Part shown: positions 53,401 to 64,000 of the stretch, piece after piece
How the letters are laid out: each line of letters opens with the position of its first letter
Numbering within the stretch: the first letter of the stretch is position 1
Origin: Procambarus clarkii
Taxonomy: Eukaryota; Arthropoda; Malacostraca; Decapoda; Cambaridae
Direction: 5' to 3'
DNA length: 64,000 nt
Assembly: GCF_040958095.1 (NCBI RefSeq)
Contig: NC_091195.1
Span: forward strand, 24,393,411-24,457,410
Translations under genes and position numbers: made by a program
Notes under the pieces: model-generated
Databases searched by the model: none
The model's input: only the letters and a program-made list of their open reading frames with translations
What the model was told of the DNA's origin: nothing

Positions 53401-54625
53401 CCTTAATGATGAAAAACGTAAGCTCCCACCTAAAAATACTAAATTAATTGCATCCTACTTGCCCCAAAACAACTACTAGTAGCCTTGATTTCCTGCAATT
53501 GCTATTAAAACTTGGACTAGAAGTTGAACGAGTAAAAACAATCTATGAATTTAATCAGGCTCCCATTTAAAAGATTTTATTTCAACCAACATTCGAGAAC
53601 GAGCCAATACCACCTGTAAAGTTAAAGAAAAAGCTTTTAAACTCATAAGTAATAGTCTGTACGGGAAATCAATGACAAATATATCTAGATATGCTAATAC
53701 TCACCATCTAATAACGACAAAACATTCATTCTTAACTCATGCAAGAAACCCTTGTATAAACGAGCTGTCTCTTTAGGTCCAGATAGGGTTCTCTGTACAG
53801 TAATGAAAGACATCCTTAAAGTTACCACTCCTTCTTACATGGGATATCAGATCTTGCAGATAGCCAAGAGGCGTTTATAGAGTTCTGGTATAATGTAGTT
53901 AAAGCCCATTATGGGGAGAGAGCTAGACTAATTTATACGGATACAGACTCATTCATATTTACTCTGACCTGTAAAGATGCTTTCCAAGAAATGACAAAAG
54001 CTCCTCTAGTAGATTATATGGATTTCAGTAATTTCGACAAAGATCATCCCATGTATTCTGCTACTCGCAAAGGTGAACTAGGACTCCTCAAGTCAGAAGT
54101 AAAGCAGAAAATTATAACTGAATTAATTGCACTCAAGCCTAAAACTTATTCTCTCCTAACCCTTGATAAAGAACATTTATGTAAATGTAAAGGATTCCTT
54201 ATCACCAACAAAAGAAAATAACACATGCATCTTTTCAGAACACATTAGAGACAAATACAACTTTTAATTTTGTATCCCGATCCATTCGTAATGTTAATGG
54301 ACAGATATGCACATGTAAAACAACTAAGCGCGGTCTGTCAGCTTTTGATGACAAGAGGTACCTCATTAGTCCCACAGAGTCATTAGCTTACGGTCACCCA
54401 GACATTCCAGAGCGTGAGGTACAGGAAGAGGTACAGGTACAGGAAGAGGTACAGGTAGAGGAAGAGGTGCAGGTAGAGGAAGAGGTGCAGGTAGAGGAAG
54501 AGGTGTAGGTAGAGGATCCAGTAATTGTAGATAATCCCCAACCAAGACGTCAATTGTTCCCCATTTTTAATCTTTGGGAAAAGCGGGATAGAGTCGCTCA
54601 GCAATTATTCCCTAACAACAACTAA
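50490..54625 (+). pseudogene. Polinton DNA polymerase B, copy 2 (many indels)
   Basis: Collinear with copy 1 but interrupted by well over ten short deletions (for example CCCGACG for CCCGGACG near 51149; ACTTATATGCC for ACTTTATAATGCC near 51173; GGGGGTT for GGGGGGTT near 53045). Almost all are losses of one to a few bases, often in homopolymers. It shares copy 1's frameshift near 51705 and the GTGTAG stop (54505). Unlike copy 1, the end reads through without the 29095 stop to TAA 54623-54625. Motifs A, B and C are recognisable. Confidence 0.85.
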
Positions 54626-55150
54626 GTCTGTTACTGTATTGTCTATGTATTATCTATAACTATATTCTATGACTTTGATTTTGTTACTGTATTTGATATG
54701 AAATGACTATATTCTAATGTCTATGAATTTTGATATTGTATATTCTATGATTTTCTTACTGTATTGGATATGTTATGACTATGATTTATGTTATGATTTA
54801 TTTTGTTACTGTATGGCTATGATTTGTTACTGTATTTGATATGAAATGACTATATTCAAATGTCTATGATATTTTGATATTGTATATTCTATGATTTTAT
54901 TACTGTATTGGATATGTTATGACTATGATTTTATTGGCTATGATTTATTTTGTTACTGTACTGGCTGTGATTTGTTACTGTATTGATATGAAATGACTAT
55001 GATTCAATGTCTATGATATTTGATATTTATATTCTATGATTTTTTACTGTATTGGATATGTTATGACTATGATTTTATTGGCTATGTTTAAATAAAAACT
55101 CGAATGTAGATTTCGTTTAAATACTCCTTTCATTATATATTTGTAGTTAG
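54626..55150. repeat. ~149-bp tandem repeat, copy 2
   Basis: Same spacer array as 29105-29660, with many short deletions. Confidence 0.85.
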
Positions 55151-55169
55151 TCTATTGAATCCTAGCAAC

Positions 55170-55826
55170 ATGGAAGGGCAGAAAAAAGTTATTACTGAAT
55201 CCCAGTTGAATATATTTAGTGAACCGTCAAGAATTATTATTGCTGGATTTTCAAATGGTGGGAAGAGCTATTTATGTGCTAAAATGATAGAGAAATATCA
55301 GCAGAACTTTGCAAAAATAATTATCTGTGGAAGCGGGTATAAAGAGTTGAGAACTAATCCACTCATTAAACATAAGATATCTTTTTACTCTGAAATTGTA
55401 AACCCTTTAGACGATCGTGATCCAGAGGACACATCTCATATATTAGTTGTTTATGATGACTTGTATGTTGAATCTACAAACTCTAAAATAGTAAGTGATA
55501 TATTTACTAAGGGACGGCATGAGAACATCTCTGTTATTTTTATAACCCAAAATATATTTTTCAGTGGGAAATTTTCTAGATCTATAAGTTTAAATGCTTC
55601 TCATTTTATTCTGCTTAAATCAAGAGACTTGTCCCAGATAGAAACATTAGGCAGACAAATATTCGGAAAACAAGATGCCAAGAAATTTTTAGATATATAT
55701 AAGAAAGTGATTTCTCGACAGTATGGGTATTTACTTGTTGACTTGGGCGTTAAAACACCTGAATCCATAATATTTAGGGGAAATATTGTAAATGAACCCC
55801 CATATGAAATAGTGTATCAATGGTGA
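55170..55826 (+). CDS. A32-like genome-packaging ATPase (intact)
   Basis: 218 residues from ATG 55170; a longer reading from TTG is possible but less likely. Walker A GFSNGGKS at residues 26-33 and Walker B ILVVYDDL at 91-98. SVIFITQNIFF (sensor-like Thr-Gln) follows about 30-35 residues later. These are the hallmarks of the FtsK/HerA-type packaging ATPases of Polintons, virophages and NCLDV-like viruses, which pump DNA into capsids. The stop overlaps the integrase start (ATGGTGA at 55820-55826). Copy 1 is frameshifted. Confidence 0.92.
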   Translation: MEGQKKVITESQLNIFSEPSRIIIAGFSNGGKSYLCAKMIEKYQQNFAKIIICGSGYKELRTNPLIKHKISFYSEIVNPLDDRDPEDTSHILVVYDDLYVESTNSKIVSDIFTKGRHENISVIFITQNIFFSGKFSRSISLNASHFILLKSRDLSQIETLGRQIFGKQDAKKFLDIYKKVISRQYGYLLVDLGVKTPESIIFRGNIVNEPPYEIVYQW

Positions 55827-56932
55827 ACATTACACAAACTCTTAATAAGATATACAATGACCCCAAGTCCATAGGTGGGTTTGGTGGCGTTTTAAAATTG
55901 TATAAGGCTGCAAAGAAAACAATCCCTGAATTAACTATAAAAGATGTGAAAGACTATTTAAAAACGTCTAATGCATATACCTTACATCTATTAAAAAAAC
56001 GTAAATTTAAACGAAGACGTATCTTAGCACCTAGACCTAAAGCTTTCTTTACCAGTGACTTGGCTGATATGACATTGTTAGCTAAGCACAACAATGATAT
56101 TAAATATTTATTAGTTTGTGTTGATATATTTTCAAGGTTTGCACATGTAGTTCCACTATCCACTAAATCAGGTCAGAGTGTAAGTGAAGCCATGAAAGCT
56201 ATTCTGGATTTACCTTCATCAAAAGGTGTAAGGAAGCTTAACACTGATAAGGGCGGTGAATTCTATAATAAATATATGAAACGATTGTTAGACAGTAAAA
56301 ACATTGATCTGTACAGTGTATTTTCTCAGGAAACTAAAGCCAGCATTGCAGAGAGATTTATAAGAACATTGAAAACTAAGATATATAAATATTTAACGGC
56401 TTATAACACCTTAACCTATATAAATGTTTTACCTGATATGGTTAAAACGTATAATAGAACACCACATAGAGGATTAAAGGGGAAAATACCTATTGATGTA
56501 CATGCTTTATCTTCGCCTCAAGATGTGACTAGGCAATTTAAGCTCATGTATAAAGGAGAGCAGCAGACTAAGCCACGCATCAGTAATCATCTGTCTGTAG
56601 GAGATACAGTACGGCTTGCCTTATCTAATCGTATTTCAAAGTTCAAAAGAGGTTTTCATCAACAGAACACTAAGGAAATATTTACAATTGCTCAAATTGA
56701 TACTAAACAACCCGTGCCTTTATATTATCTAAAGGACTTAAATAATAGACTTATAGAAGGCGGATTTTATAGAGAGGAGTTGACTCCCACCTACTTGTCA
56801 GATACATTTGAAATTGAGAGAATTATAAGTAAACGTAAAGTTGGTAATACTACTTTATATAAAGTTAGATACGTCGGTTACGACAGTTCATTTGATCAGT
56901 GGGTGAATTCAGATGACGTGAAGAAACTATGA
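55820..56932 (+). CDS. Polinton integrase with chromodomain (intact)
   Basis: 370 residues. Retroviral-type DDE core: Asp80 (TSDLADM), Asp143 (NTDKGGEF) and Glu178 (SIAERF), exactly 35 residues after the second Asp. The basic RKFKRRR block (61-67) precedes the core. A C-terminal chromodomain (about 325-370: IERIISKR, YKVRYVGYD, QWV) would tether integration to modified histone tails. It inserts the linear element into host DNA. Its stop overlaps the next ATG (ATGA). Confidence 0.95.
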   Translation: MVNITQTLNKIYNDPKSIGGFGGVLKLYKAAKKTIPELTIKDVKDYLKTSNAYTLHLLKKRKFKRRRILAPRPKAFFTSDLADMTLLAKHNNDIKYLLVCVDIFSRFAHVVPLSTKSGQSVSEAMKAILDLPSSKGVRKLNTDKGGEFYNKYMKRLLDSKNIDLYSVFSQETKASIAERFIRTLKTKIYKYLTAYNTLTYINVLPDMVKTYNRTPHRGLKGKIPIDVHALSSPQDVTRQFKLMYKGEQQTKPRISNHLSVGDTVRLALSNRISKFKRGFHQQNTKEIFTIAQIDTKQPVPLYYLKDLNNRLIEGGFYREELTPTYLSDTFEIERIISKRKVGNTTLYKVRYVGYDSSFDQWVNSDDVKKL

Positions 56933-57269
56933 AGAAGCAGCCCTTAGTTAGCAAGTATCGTGGATTTATTGAACTATTAGCTAGATTAGGTTATAATTCT
57001 AGGAAAAAGTTAATTAAGACTCTTAAAAAGGAACATATACTTTGCTTATCAAAATATTTAATAATTTCTTAAAAAATAAAATTGAAGTTGGGAAGCCTAT
57101 TTTAAAGAGACTTTCTAAATATAGAGCTCTACTCCATACATTAGCCTGTAAGAAGAAGGCTATTTCACTCAAGAAAGACATATTAACAAGTAAAAGAGGA
57201 GGTAATTTATTGGGCATTTTACTTCCCATAGCTATAAATTTTATTTCAAGGCTATTTAATAAGGAATAA
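56929..57269 (+). pseudogene. Small basic pX-like protein, copy 2
   Basis: Begins MKKQPLVSKYRGFIELL; this frame ends at TAA 57072. Similarity of style continues in the +1 frame to TAA 57267-57269 (LKRLSKYRALLHTL, LKKDILTSKRGG and a hydrophobic GILLPIAINFIS tail). The two parts together would be ~113 residues. Lys/Arg-rich, RGG followed by a hydrophobic segment is common in small virion proteins next to the integrase in Polintons, resembling adenovirus pX-like core peptides. The assignment is inference. The join near 57040 is a frameshift also present in outline in copy 1. Confidence 0.5.
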
Positions 57270-57716
57270 TGAAAGAATTCTATCTTGTACCACGAAAAGC
57301 TATTGATCAACAGAAGCCTACGGCAGTAAGTGTTGAGAAGCCTACGACGACAGTGAGAACAAATCCTGTTATACAACACTTGATAGACTTAAGATTAAAG
57401 CTTAAGGATTATGATTTTGCTGTCTTGTTAAATTATTTTAATACAACTGGACTTGTAAAGTGGGATGAGGAAGGGAACATTACATCGCCAGTTACTGGGA
57501 TCAATATTGTTGATGACGTTATAGGCAGGATGTGCACTCCGAAATTGTTATTCCCAGAAGATAAACTGCCATAGCAAAGTTGTTTTTACTTTGACCTCTA
57601 CACCTAAGAATTTATTTAGAAATGTAGATGCGAAAAATCAAGTGTTTTCTCCTCCAGTTTGAAGAGGAAGATCAAGGCTGGAGATGAAGGAGAGTCTACC
57701 TGGATACCATATTAAG
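57269..57716 (+). pseudogene. Conserved Polinton protein of unknown function, copy 2
   Basis: ATG shares a base with the preceding stop (TAATG). 102 codons including the stop to 57574, with LNYFNTTGLVKWDEEGNI and GINIVDDVIGRM, a block I associate with an unnamed conserved Polinton gene. A single base is missing near 57570 (CTGCCATAG where copy 1 has TTGCCCATAG), after which similarity continues (FFTLTSTPKNLF) towards a stop near 57716. No function is proposed. Confidence 0.55.
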
Positions 57717-57758
57717 GTGAGTTTCTGTTTATTTTTATCATTTACTATTAGTCTACAG
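57717..57758 (+). other. Possible 42-nt mini-intron before the minor capsid gene
   Basis: AAGGTGAGTTTCTG donor and TAGTCTACAG acceptor, immediately before the ATG at 57760; identical at 32228-32269. The consensus is strong but 42 nt is near the minimum size for splicing. It may instead be a promoter or acceptor site. Confidence 0.35.
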
Positions 57759-57759
57759 G

Positions 57760-58663
57760 ATGGATAGTTACGTTATATATGCAGCGAGTAACTCTGATAC
57801 TGATGTATTTAAAAACAATGCTCCCAATGCTTTTGAAAATAGATTACATAATCAGCTGCCTTTAGACCCGAATAAAGCTTATGAAGTGTGCCTGAAGAAT
57901 ATATTCCTGCCTCCATCTTATTTCGCTGTTAGGAGGAATGACCCGGAAAGTTTTATTTCAGTTCAACTTCTAGTGTCTAATAAAAATTTATCTGATTTGA
58001 GTACGGTGAATACATCTTTCACTTTAAAGTCGGATATTTTAGCCAGTGATAATTGCATAGAGCTAACGACTATTTTAAATAGAGAAATTTCTACTATATT
58101 TTCAAAAGGTTCACTGAGTTTTATAGGACCCGTACTTAATTATAATTTCCCAGATCACGGGGACGTTTATATGAAATATGATTCGAGTATTAATCGAATT
58201 AAGTTTAATGCAGCATTTAGTGAGAAGTTGTTAAAATTATTTATTACAAAGGATGGAAAATTAGTTGTTCGAATTTCTTTATCTTTCGGTCGAAATATAT
58301 GTAAAGTTATTGGAGCTGAAGTAGGTAAAGCCTATGATATTTTTATTATGAATAAGCTACCTAATAACAGGTTACTGTACAAGATACATGCTATTATCAT
58401 CCTAGGCCGGAGGCCGTATAGATTTCTTGTGTGTATATTGTGATAAGGTGCAGCCCACCATGTTTGGTAATCAGATTGTAAATATCTTGGATGTTGTTTC
58501 GTTTCAAAGTAATGTAACACACAGGAAATTATATAAACCTTTAAATACGACTAATATTGATGGCATCAGTATTAGATTAACAGATCAAGATGGGGAGCCT
58601 GTATATTTTGAAAAGGATGGATGTACGATTGCAGTATTACATATTAGACCCGTTGATATATAA
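57760..58663 (+). pseudogene. Minor capsid (penton-like) protein, copy 2
   Basis: Identical arrangement to copy 1: frame one 57760-58443, frame two ending TAA 58661-58663, with the break near 58410-58430. Confidence 0.75.
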
Positions 58664-59067
58664 TGGTAAGAGGGAGTTTATCATTCTCTCTGGCCTGTTT
58701 AAACATGAGGGTCGGGTTTGTACCGCTGTCTGTTGACGAGGTAGGGCGATTTATCGCTCCTCGAGGGAAGAGAGGTGGAGCACTGGGCGATATTACTGTT
58801 TTTGATAGAAGACATTTAAGAGGAGGTGGAATATTAAGTTTCTTAACTGGTCTAGCTCGTAGAGCAACTCCTTTCCTATTAAAAACTATCATGCCAGCAG
58901 CATTGACAATGGGACAGAATGTTTTGCAGGATATAAATGCTGGTCAAGGTACTTTGAAAGATTCAATTAGAAAACGCGGTATGGAAACATTGAAAAGTAT
59001 AGGTCCTAAATTGTTAGCAGGTGGCCGAATAACGAAAAGAAAAACGAAAAGACCTGCCTATATATAA
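58663..59067 (+). CDS. pVI-like virion-associated protein, copy 2
   Basis: 134 residues, identical to copy 1, with the same TAATG overlap upstream. Confidence 0.6.
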   Translation: MVRGSLSFSLACLNMRVGFVPLSVDEVGRFIAPRGKRGGALGDITVFDRRHLRGGGILSFLTGLARRATPFLLKTIMPAALTMGQNVLQDINAGQGTLKDSIRKRGMETLKSIGPKLLAGGRITKRKTKRPAYI

Positions 59068-59098
59068 AGACGTGTTTTCATAAAACAGTACTAGTTGT

Positions 59099-60464
59099 AT
59101 GCTAGACGCAGACATGATGAGTGTAAATGCTCCTAGTGCAGCATTGCAAGTTCCTTTAGAAAATTATACAGCTGCTATAAGCGATGGCTTTCCTAAAGTT
59201 AATCCGCATAGAATGGTTGAAAGTACGATATTTTCAAGACAGACACAGGATATTTTACCTGTGAATTCAAGTATTAACAATAAATTTAAAGACTCTTATA
59301 TTGAATTCCGTATCCCGGAGTTAAGGGACAATTTATTGATCTTTCGAGCTTGACGCTAGAACTGATGGTTGAATTAACGGGACCTGACGGAATTACGGCT
59401 TTAGCGGATATTAAAAATGCATCAATAGTCAATGGTTTGTCCCAGACAATGTTTAAAGCTGTAACTGTTTATTTAAATGAGCAAGTGGTGGAAACTAATT
59501 CACTATTTTCATATTTATCATATGTAAAGCTAATGACACGCTTTCTGAATGTAAAGCTGAAAGATTTAAAGAACTGACGTATTTCTATAATGATGTTTTT
59601 CCTGAAAAATATGATGTAGATTATTTTAAGAATGCCTCAGAAGACCTTAAATCTAGATTTGTAAAGTTAAAAACTGAGGGAGTAAATTGTTGCTTTAAAC
59701 TGCTATTGGACATTACAACTTTGAGCGAATATCTTTTGGATGGAATTGATATTCGTTTGAGATTAGAACTTAACAGTGATCCGTGGGTTATAAACAGTAT
59801 TGAATCTGGATATAAGTTTAACATAAAACTAGCTAGAATGTGGATTGATCGGATAACTCCATTTGCATCTGGATTGGAGGCTATTAATAGAGCTCTGGCT
59901 GAACAAAATACGCCAGTTACATATACGTTTGATAAGACACTCCACAAGACGTTCATTCTTGGTAATGGGCAGCAGAGATTAAGTATTGACCAGCCATGGG
60001 GGAGCATTATCCCAGATAAATTATTTATTATGATGACGGATATGGAAGCAATATCCGGAGCGTATACACTTAATCCACTTTATTTCGATCACTGCGATTT
60101 ATCTAATGTATATATTACACGTGATGGGACAAACTTACTTATTATAACTTGCAAGTTCCCGAATAAATGTTCGAAACTATACTACGAGACTCAAAATACA
60201 GTAGGCTTTAACGCTTGCAATACCTTGACATATATTTCATTTATAAAAGGAAGAACGTTACTGGCATTTAGACTAACGCCTGAGGAATTGAGAGATACCC
60301 TTCCTATAGAGGCTTCGGGAAACCTGAGAATTACATTAGAATTTGCTGTTCCAGTGAAATCAAATAAAGTTATTATTTTATTCGGAAATACAACGGGAGT
60401 ATTGAGAATTTATTCCGATAGGCGAGTTGTGGTGATACAAGAGCATGAACTGCAAACAAACTAA
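59099..60464 (+). pseudogene. Major capsid protein (double jelly-roll), copy 2
   Basis: The same two shared frameshifts as copy 1 (near 59340 and 59525). The C-terminal part (59706-60464, 252 residues) is complete to TAA, including the IIEFAV-like final strands (RITLEFAVPVKSNKVIILF). About 455 residues if the frames are counted together. It forms the pseudohexagonal capsomers of the predicted virion. Confidence 0.85.
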
Positions 60465-61004
60465 TACGGCATTGAACAATATGAAGGGTAGTAAAGCTAA
60501 ATATATTGGATGCTATTTAGCGACGGATATATATAGAATAATGAAGCAAATACGGGATAGGCCGATTATGTTTATAATAAATACCTTAGGAAGAGAGACT
60601 CTAAGGAAGTAATGGGTCACTGGATTGCTGTATATAAATCTAAACGGAAAATAGTTATACTAGATTCATATGGAATAAATGTGTATTCGCCCTACATTTC
60701 GGAGTTTTTAAATTATTATAAAGACTGTGATGTATACACGTTTACAGAGCGACTTCAGAGTTTAAATACATACGTATGCGGGCTATATGCGATGTTTTTC
60801 TGTTACCATCTTTCAAACAAGGATCTAAAAACTGCATTAAAGCTATTTGAAACTAGTTTTACTTACGGAGATTATATGCAGAATGATAGGAACGTAATGA
60901 GGCTATCTTATGCTTTATTTAAAAATATGCCGAGCTGCTATGAAACGCTGTGTTATGATAAGAGTGATATTTGTTGGAAAATGTGCTTGGAGACGACTGA
61001 CTGA
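60445..61004 (+). pseudogene. Adenain-like cysteine protease, copy 2 (frameshift)
   Basis: Starts inside the end of the major capsid gene. A two-base gain (GGAAGAGAGACTC where copy 1 has GGAAGAGACTC, near 60595) breaks the frame before the catalytic His. The remainder, from MGHW (60612) to TGA 61004, keeps His, Asp, Gln and Cys. Confidence 0.88.
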
Positions 61005-61217
61005 ATGAGGCTATAACAAAATTATCTAATGGAAAATGGTGAGTACATTTGTTTCGAGGTTTTATGTGTCTGATAAATATTGTACATGTGTAAACGCTAT
61101 CTGAAACTGTTATTCTTTATTTACAGAGATGAGGAGTGAATAGGACAGATATTATACAAGCGGATTGAGGAGTGAGCTTCTTAGAACTTCGGGCTAAATG
61201 AGTCGTTTATTATAAAT

Positions 61218-62228
61218 TGTGTAAACTAAAATTAGATGTCTATATAAATTATAAATAAATAAATATGTTTTATTAACGCCTAATGTATATATATATATAA
61301 ATATATAAATTATTATGGTGGCGAACGCTGACAATGACTGGTAGATGACAGGGCAGGTAATCAGGTGATGATTGCCTCGGGCAGATAGCCTGGGGCAGGT
61401 AGCTGGTGCCAGCTTAGATAGTCTCGGAGGCAGATTCAGTAATAAAGGTTACATTGAGATGCCTCGGTTGATTTGTGTAAAACTGACTGGTTAATGAAAA
61501 AAGGAATAAAACATTACGATGTCAGAAAAATAGGAAGAAAGAAAAATATGAAGAGGAGAGGGACGGTCCAGATATTATGGAGAAGATAAGATAAGATAAG
61601 ATTAGAGGTAACCTGCATGCGACGTCTGGCTGACGGTCTAAAGTAAACACAGGTGGGCCACAGATTGTGAGGTATGAGCGGGAGACAGTGAAATGATTCA
61701 GATATATAGCAATATACTAGTTTCTAAGTAAGAATCCCATAAGAACTTTAACAAACTTCTAAGTCTCGGAAATTATTTTCATCATAAGAACTTTAACAAA
61801 CTCGTATGACATTATTTCATCATAAGAACTCTTAACAAACTCGTATGATATAATTTTCATTATAAGAACTTTAACACACTTCTAAAATCTCGGAAATTAT
61901 TTTTCTCATAAGAATTCCATAATTCCACATCAGTGACTTGAATTTCTCCCATAAGAACTTTAACAAAACTCGTATGACATTATTTTCATCACAAGAACTT
62001 TTAACAAACTTCTAAAATCTCGGAAATTATTTTTCTCATAAGAATTCCATAATTCCACATCTGTGACTCCCCAAATTTACCTGAAAAACCTGACACGCTA
62101 CAGGGGATATTGGAACCTGAAAACCCCGACACGCTACAGGGGATATTGGACCTGAAAACCCCGAGACACGCTACACGTGATTTTGGACCTGAAAAAAAAA
62201 TCACCTGTGGCGTGTCATCCCTACTACT
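61218..62228. repeat. Polinton right terminal inverted repeat, copy 2
   Basis: As 35714-36723, with small indels. Confidence 0.9.
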
Positions 62229-64000
62229 CCCCACAATTCATATAGCCAAGCAAGTTATAATCTTGATAAGCTAGTTACAAACGTCAATGCACATTGTCAC
62301 ATCAACAATGGGCTCGAGACCGACCACAAGTACAGTTTATAATTTAAGCAACTGATATATATGGAGGGCTAGTGTCACAATTGATATGTTTATCCTACAC
62401 ATAACCCCCTCTCCCCCATCCAATAAGCAGCGGTGGATAGGTTACAATCAAGTCGTTTTTTTGCGTTTTATTCAGAGATTAGATCTTATTGGGTGAGGAA
62501 AGATATTCATATTTTAAAGAAGGCTTCTTGGCTGATGCTCTCCATTGATGGAAAATATACAACCTTTTGAAAATCAATGTTAGTTTGATCTAGATATTGT
62601 AATTAACGAAAGTATTTATGTCATCAGAAAGGTAGAAATATAGGCTACATTTAAAATCCTTTGTCATAAATATAACTGAAGTGAAAACGAAGATATATGC
62701 GTTTTGATAGTTACTTGATGGCTAGCTCTGAGAGTGTGAAGCCCTGCACACCAGCCAATAAATTGTATAATTAGTTTCCATATATTTTAATAATCTTAAA
62801 AATCTATATGTCAGAAGAAAGGAAGATGTAGCTGTTAATGTGACAACATATAAAAATATATATCTCTTAAGTTAAATAAATAATACCACCTTATCGCCGG
62901 TGTCCGGACACATAAAAACTACCTAGGTATAAGTATCCAGCAGGCGGGATCACAGGCTGCACATTACTGATAAATTATGTAATGCACTACTTGTGGTCGA
63001 TCTCGAACCCATTTATGATGTGACGACTTATAGTGAATTTTGTAACTCGCTCGTCAAGATTGTATCTTGCTTAGCTAAATGAATTGTGGGTTCGGTCCAG
63101 TCATTTTCTTTCTTTATTATGCACCCCATAATACCCATCCCGTGGGCGGTGGTGTAAATGATTACAGAGGCACATAATCGGTCCAGGAACTGAACCCTCT
63201 AGTTCGTTTAGCTAAGCAAATAACAATCTTTTGACGCTAGTTACAAAATTATTAATGTACACATACTTATGCATACATGTACATATACATACGTATACAT
63301 ATACATACATATTTAATCACCCACACAAATACACACATCAGTAATCTTTTGTGTCACAAGTGATTCAACAAGAGGCTCACAACAATCACTATACAAGGCA
63401 CTTTACATCTATGAGGAGTCGCACAGTTACTAGTCTTGCTCCACACCCACCCAACTGGCGGCAGCTTTACAGTCATGTGCTCCACACCCACCCAACTGGG
63501 CGGCAGCTTTACAGTTCCCTGGGTGTTATTCTTCACCTATATCTTTTTCTGGTTAATCCCCTATTTACATTATGCAGTTCAAGTTTCGTCGCCATACTAT
63601 AGTTTTTAGTTTAGTTAATTTATCACATAATGGGTTCAGGGACTGAACACACAATTTATTTATCTAAGCAAGTTACAATCTTGAGGAGCTAGCCACAAAA
63701 TTCATAACACATCGTCACATCAACAACATGGGTTCGAGATCGACTACAAGTACAGTTTCTAAATTAAGCAAATGCCATATGTGGAGAGCTAGTGTCACAA
63801 TTGATATGTTTGTCCTGCACATTTCCACAGTAGTTTGCTTGGGTTCTTTTAATTATCTTAGATATCATTGAAGAGAACCTCCTAGGTACTATACTGTATA
63901 TATGCTGGTAAGAAGTATAATAATCCTGAGAAATCGTGTAAATTATGTTGTACGAGTGCTTCCAGTTAAGTAACATAGTTAATTTGTATTCACGTTTTTG
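62229..64000. repeat. Right flank with interspersed repeat copies (duplicate)
   Basis: Repeats 36724-38500 with a handful of single-base indels. No gene. The duplicated match runs to the last base of the window. Confidence 0.7.

Larger units (their letters stand above)
48746..62228 (+). mobile_element. Polinton/Maverick element, copy 2
   Basis: 13.5 kb with the same AGTAGTAGGGATG termini, ~1-kb inverted repeats (48746-49771 and about 61218-62228) and gene order as copy 1. The flanks are also the same, so this is a copy by duplication of the region and not a second insertion. ATPase and integrase are intact here; PolB and protease are broken. Confidence 0.93.

Overview
The window is eukaryotic, gene-poor and dominated by transposable elements. 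Several signs point to an arthropod, most likely a decapod crustacean: very long (TA)n tracts, short TTAGG-type (arthropod telomere-like) runs inside a foldback element, a tRNA-derived SINE, Penelope-like retroelements and protein-primed Polinton/Maverick elements. Crayfish is a guess from memory of similar repeats. No tRNA, rRNA or CRISPR was seen. A 500-base run of N (38501-39000) joins two contigs.

Layout. 1-366 is the edge of a third Polinton copy, cut by a non-LTR retrotransposon fragment (372-1316, minus). From 1872 to 22785 lies what I interpret as one 20.9-kb DNA transposon. Its ends are inverted CCCAGCAAACA, it sits inside a minisatellite whose units resume on the other side, and AT is duplicated at the junctions. 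It carries a TNP2-like transposase (5008-7015, one frameshift) and a ten-exon DUF4806-type gene (7379-21373, phase-consistent, 406 codons). Its introns are filled with later insertions: a 20-bp minisatellite plus (TA)n, foldback MITEs seated in (TA)n tracts, Penelope fragments, a near-perfect 4.3-kb palindrome of two intact Penelope RT/GIY-YIG ORFs head to head, and a SINE.

23208-36723 is a Polinton with ~1-kb terminal inverted repeats. All its genes are on the plus strand, in this order: Cys-rich protein, protein-primed DNA polymerase B, A32-like packaging ATPase, DDE integrase with chromodomain, small pX-like protein, unknown protein, minor capsid, pVI-like protein, major capsid, adenain-like protease. 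These would supply replication, integration, packaging, capsid and maturation functions. Several genes are broken.

From about 39270 to the end the sequence repeats 13690-38500 almost base for base: DUF4806 exons 8-10, the Penelope palindrome, the transposon's right end, and the whole Polinton (48746-62228). The copies differ mainly in two patches. Copy 2 has many short deletions in polymerase B (about 50100-55050). Copy 1 has breaks in ATPase to small genes (about 29990-32170). Either a real ~25-kb tandem duplication or an uncollapsed haplotype/assembly duplicate would explain this. Other frameshifts (polymerase, minor capsid, major capsid) are identical in both copies and predate the duplication.
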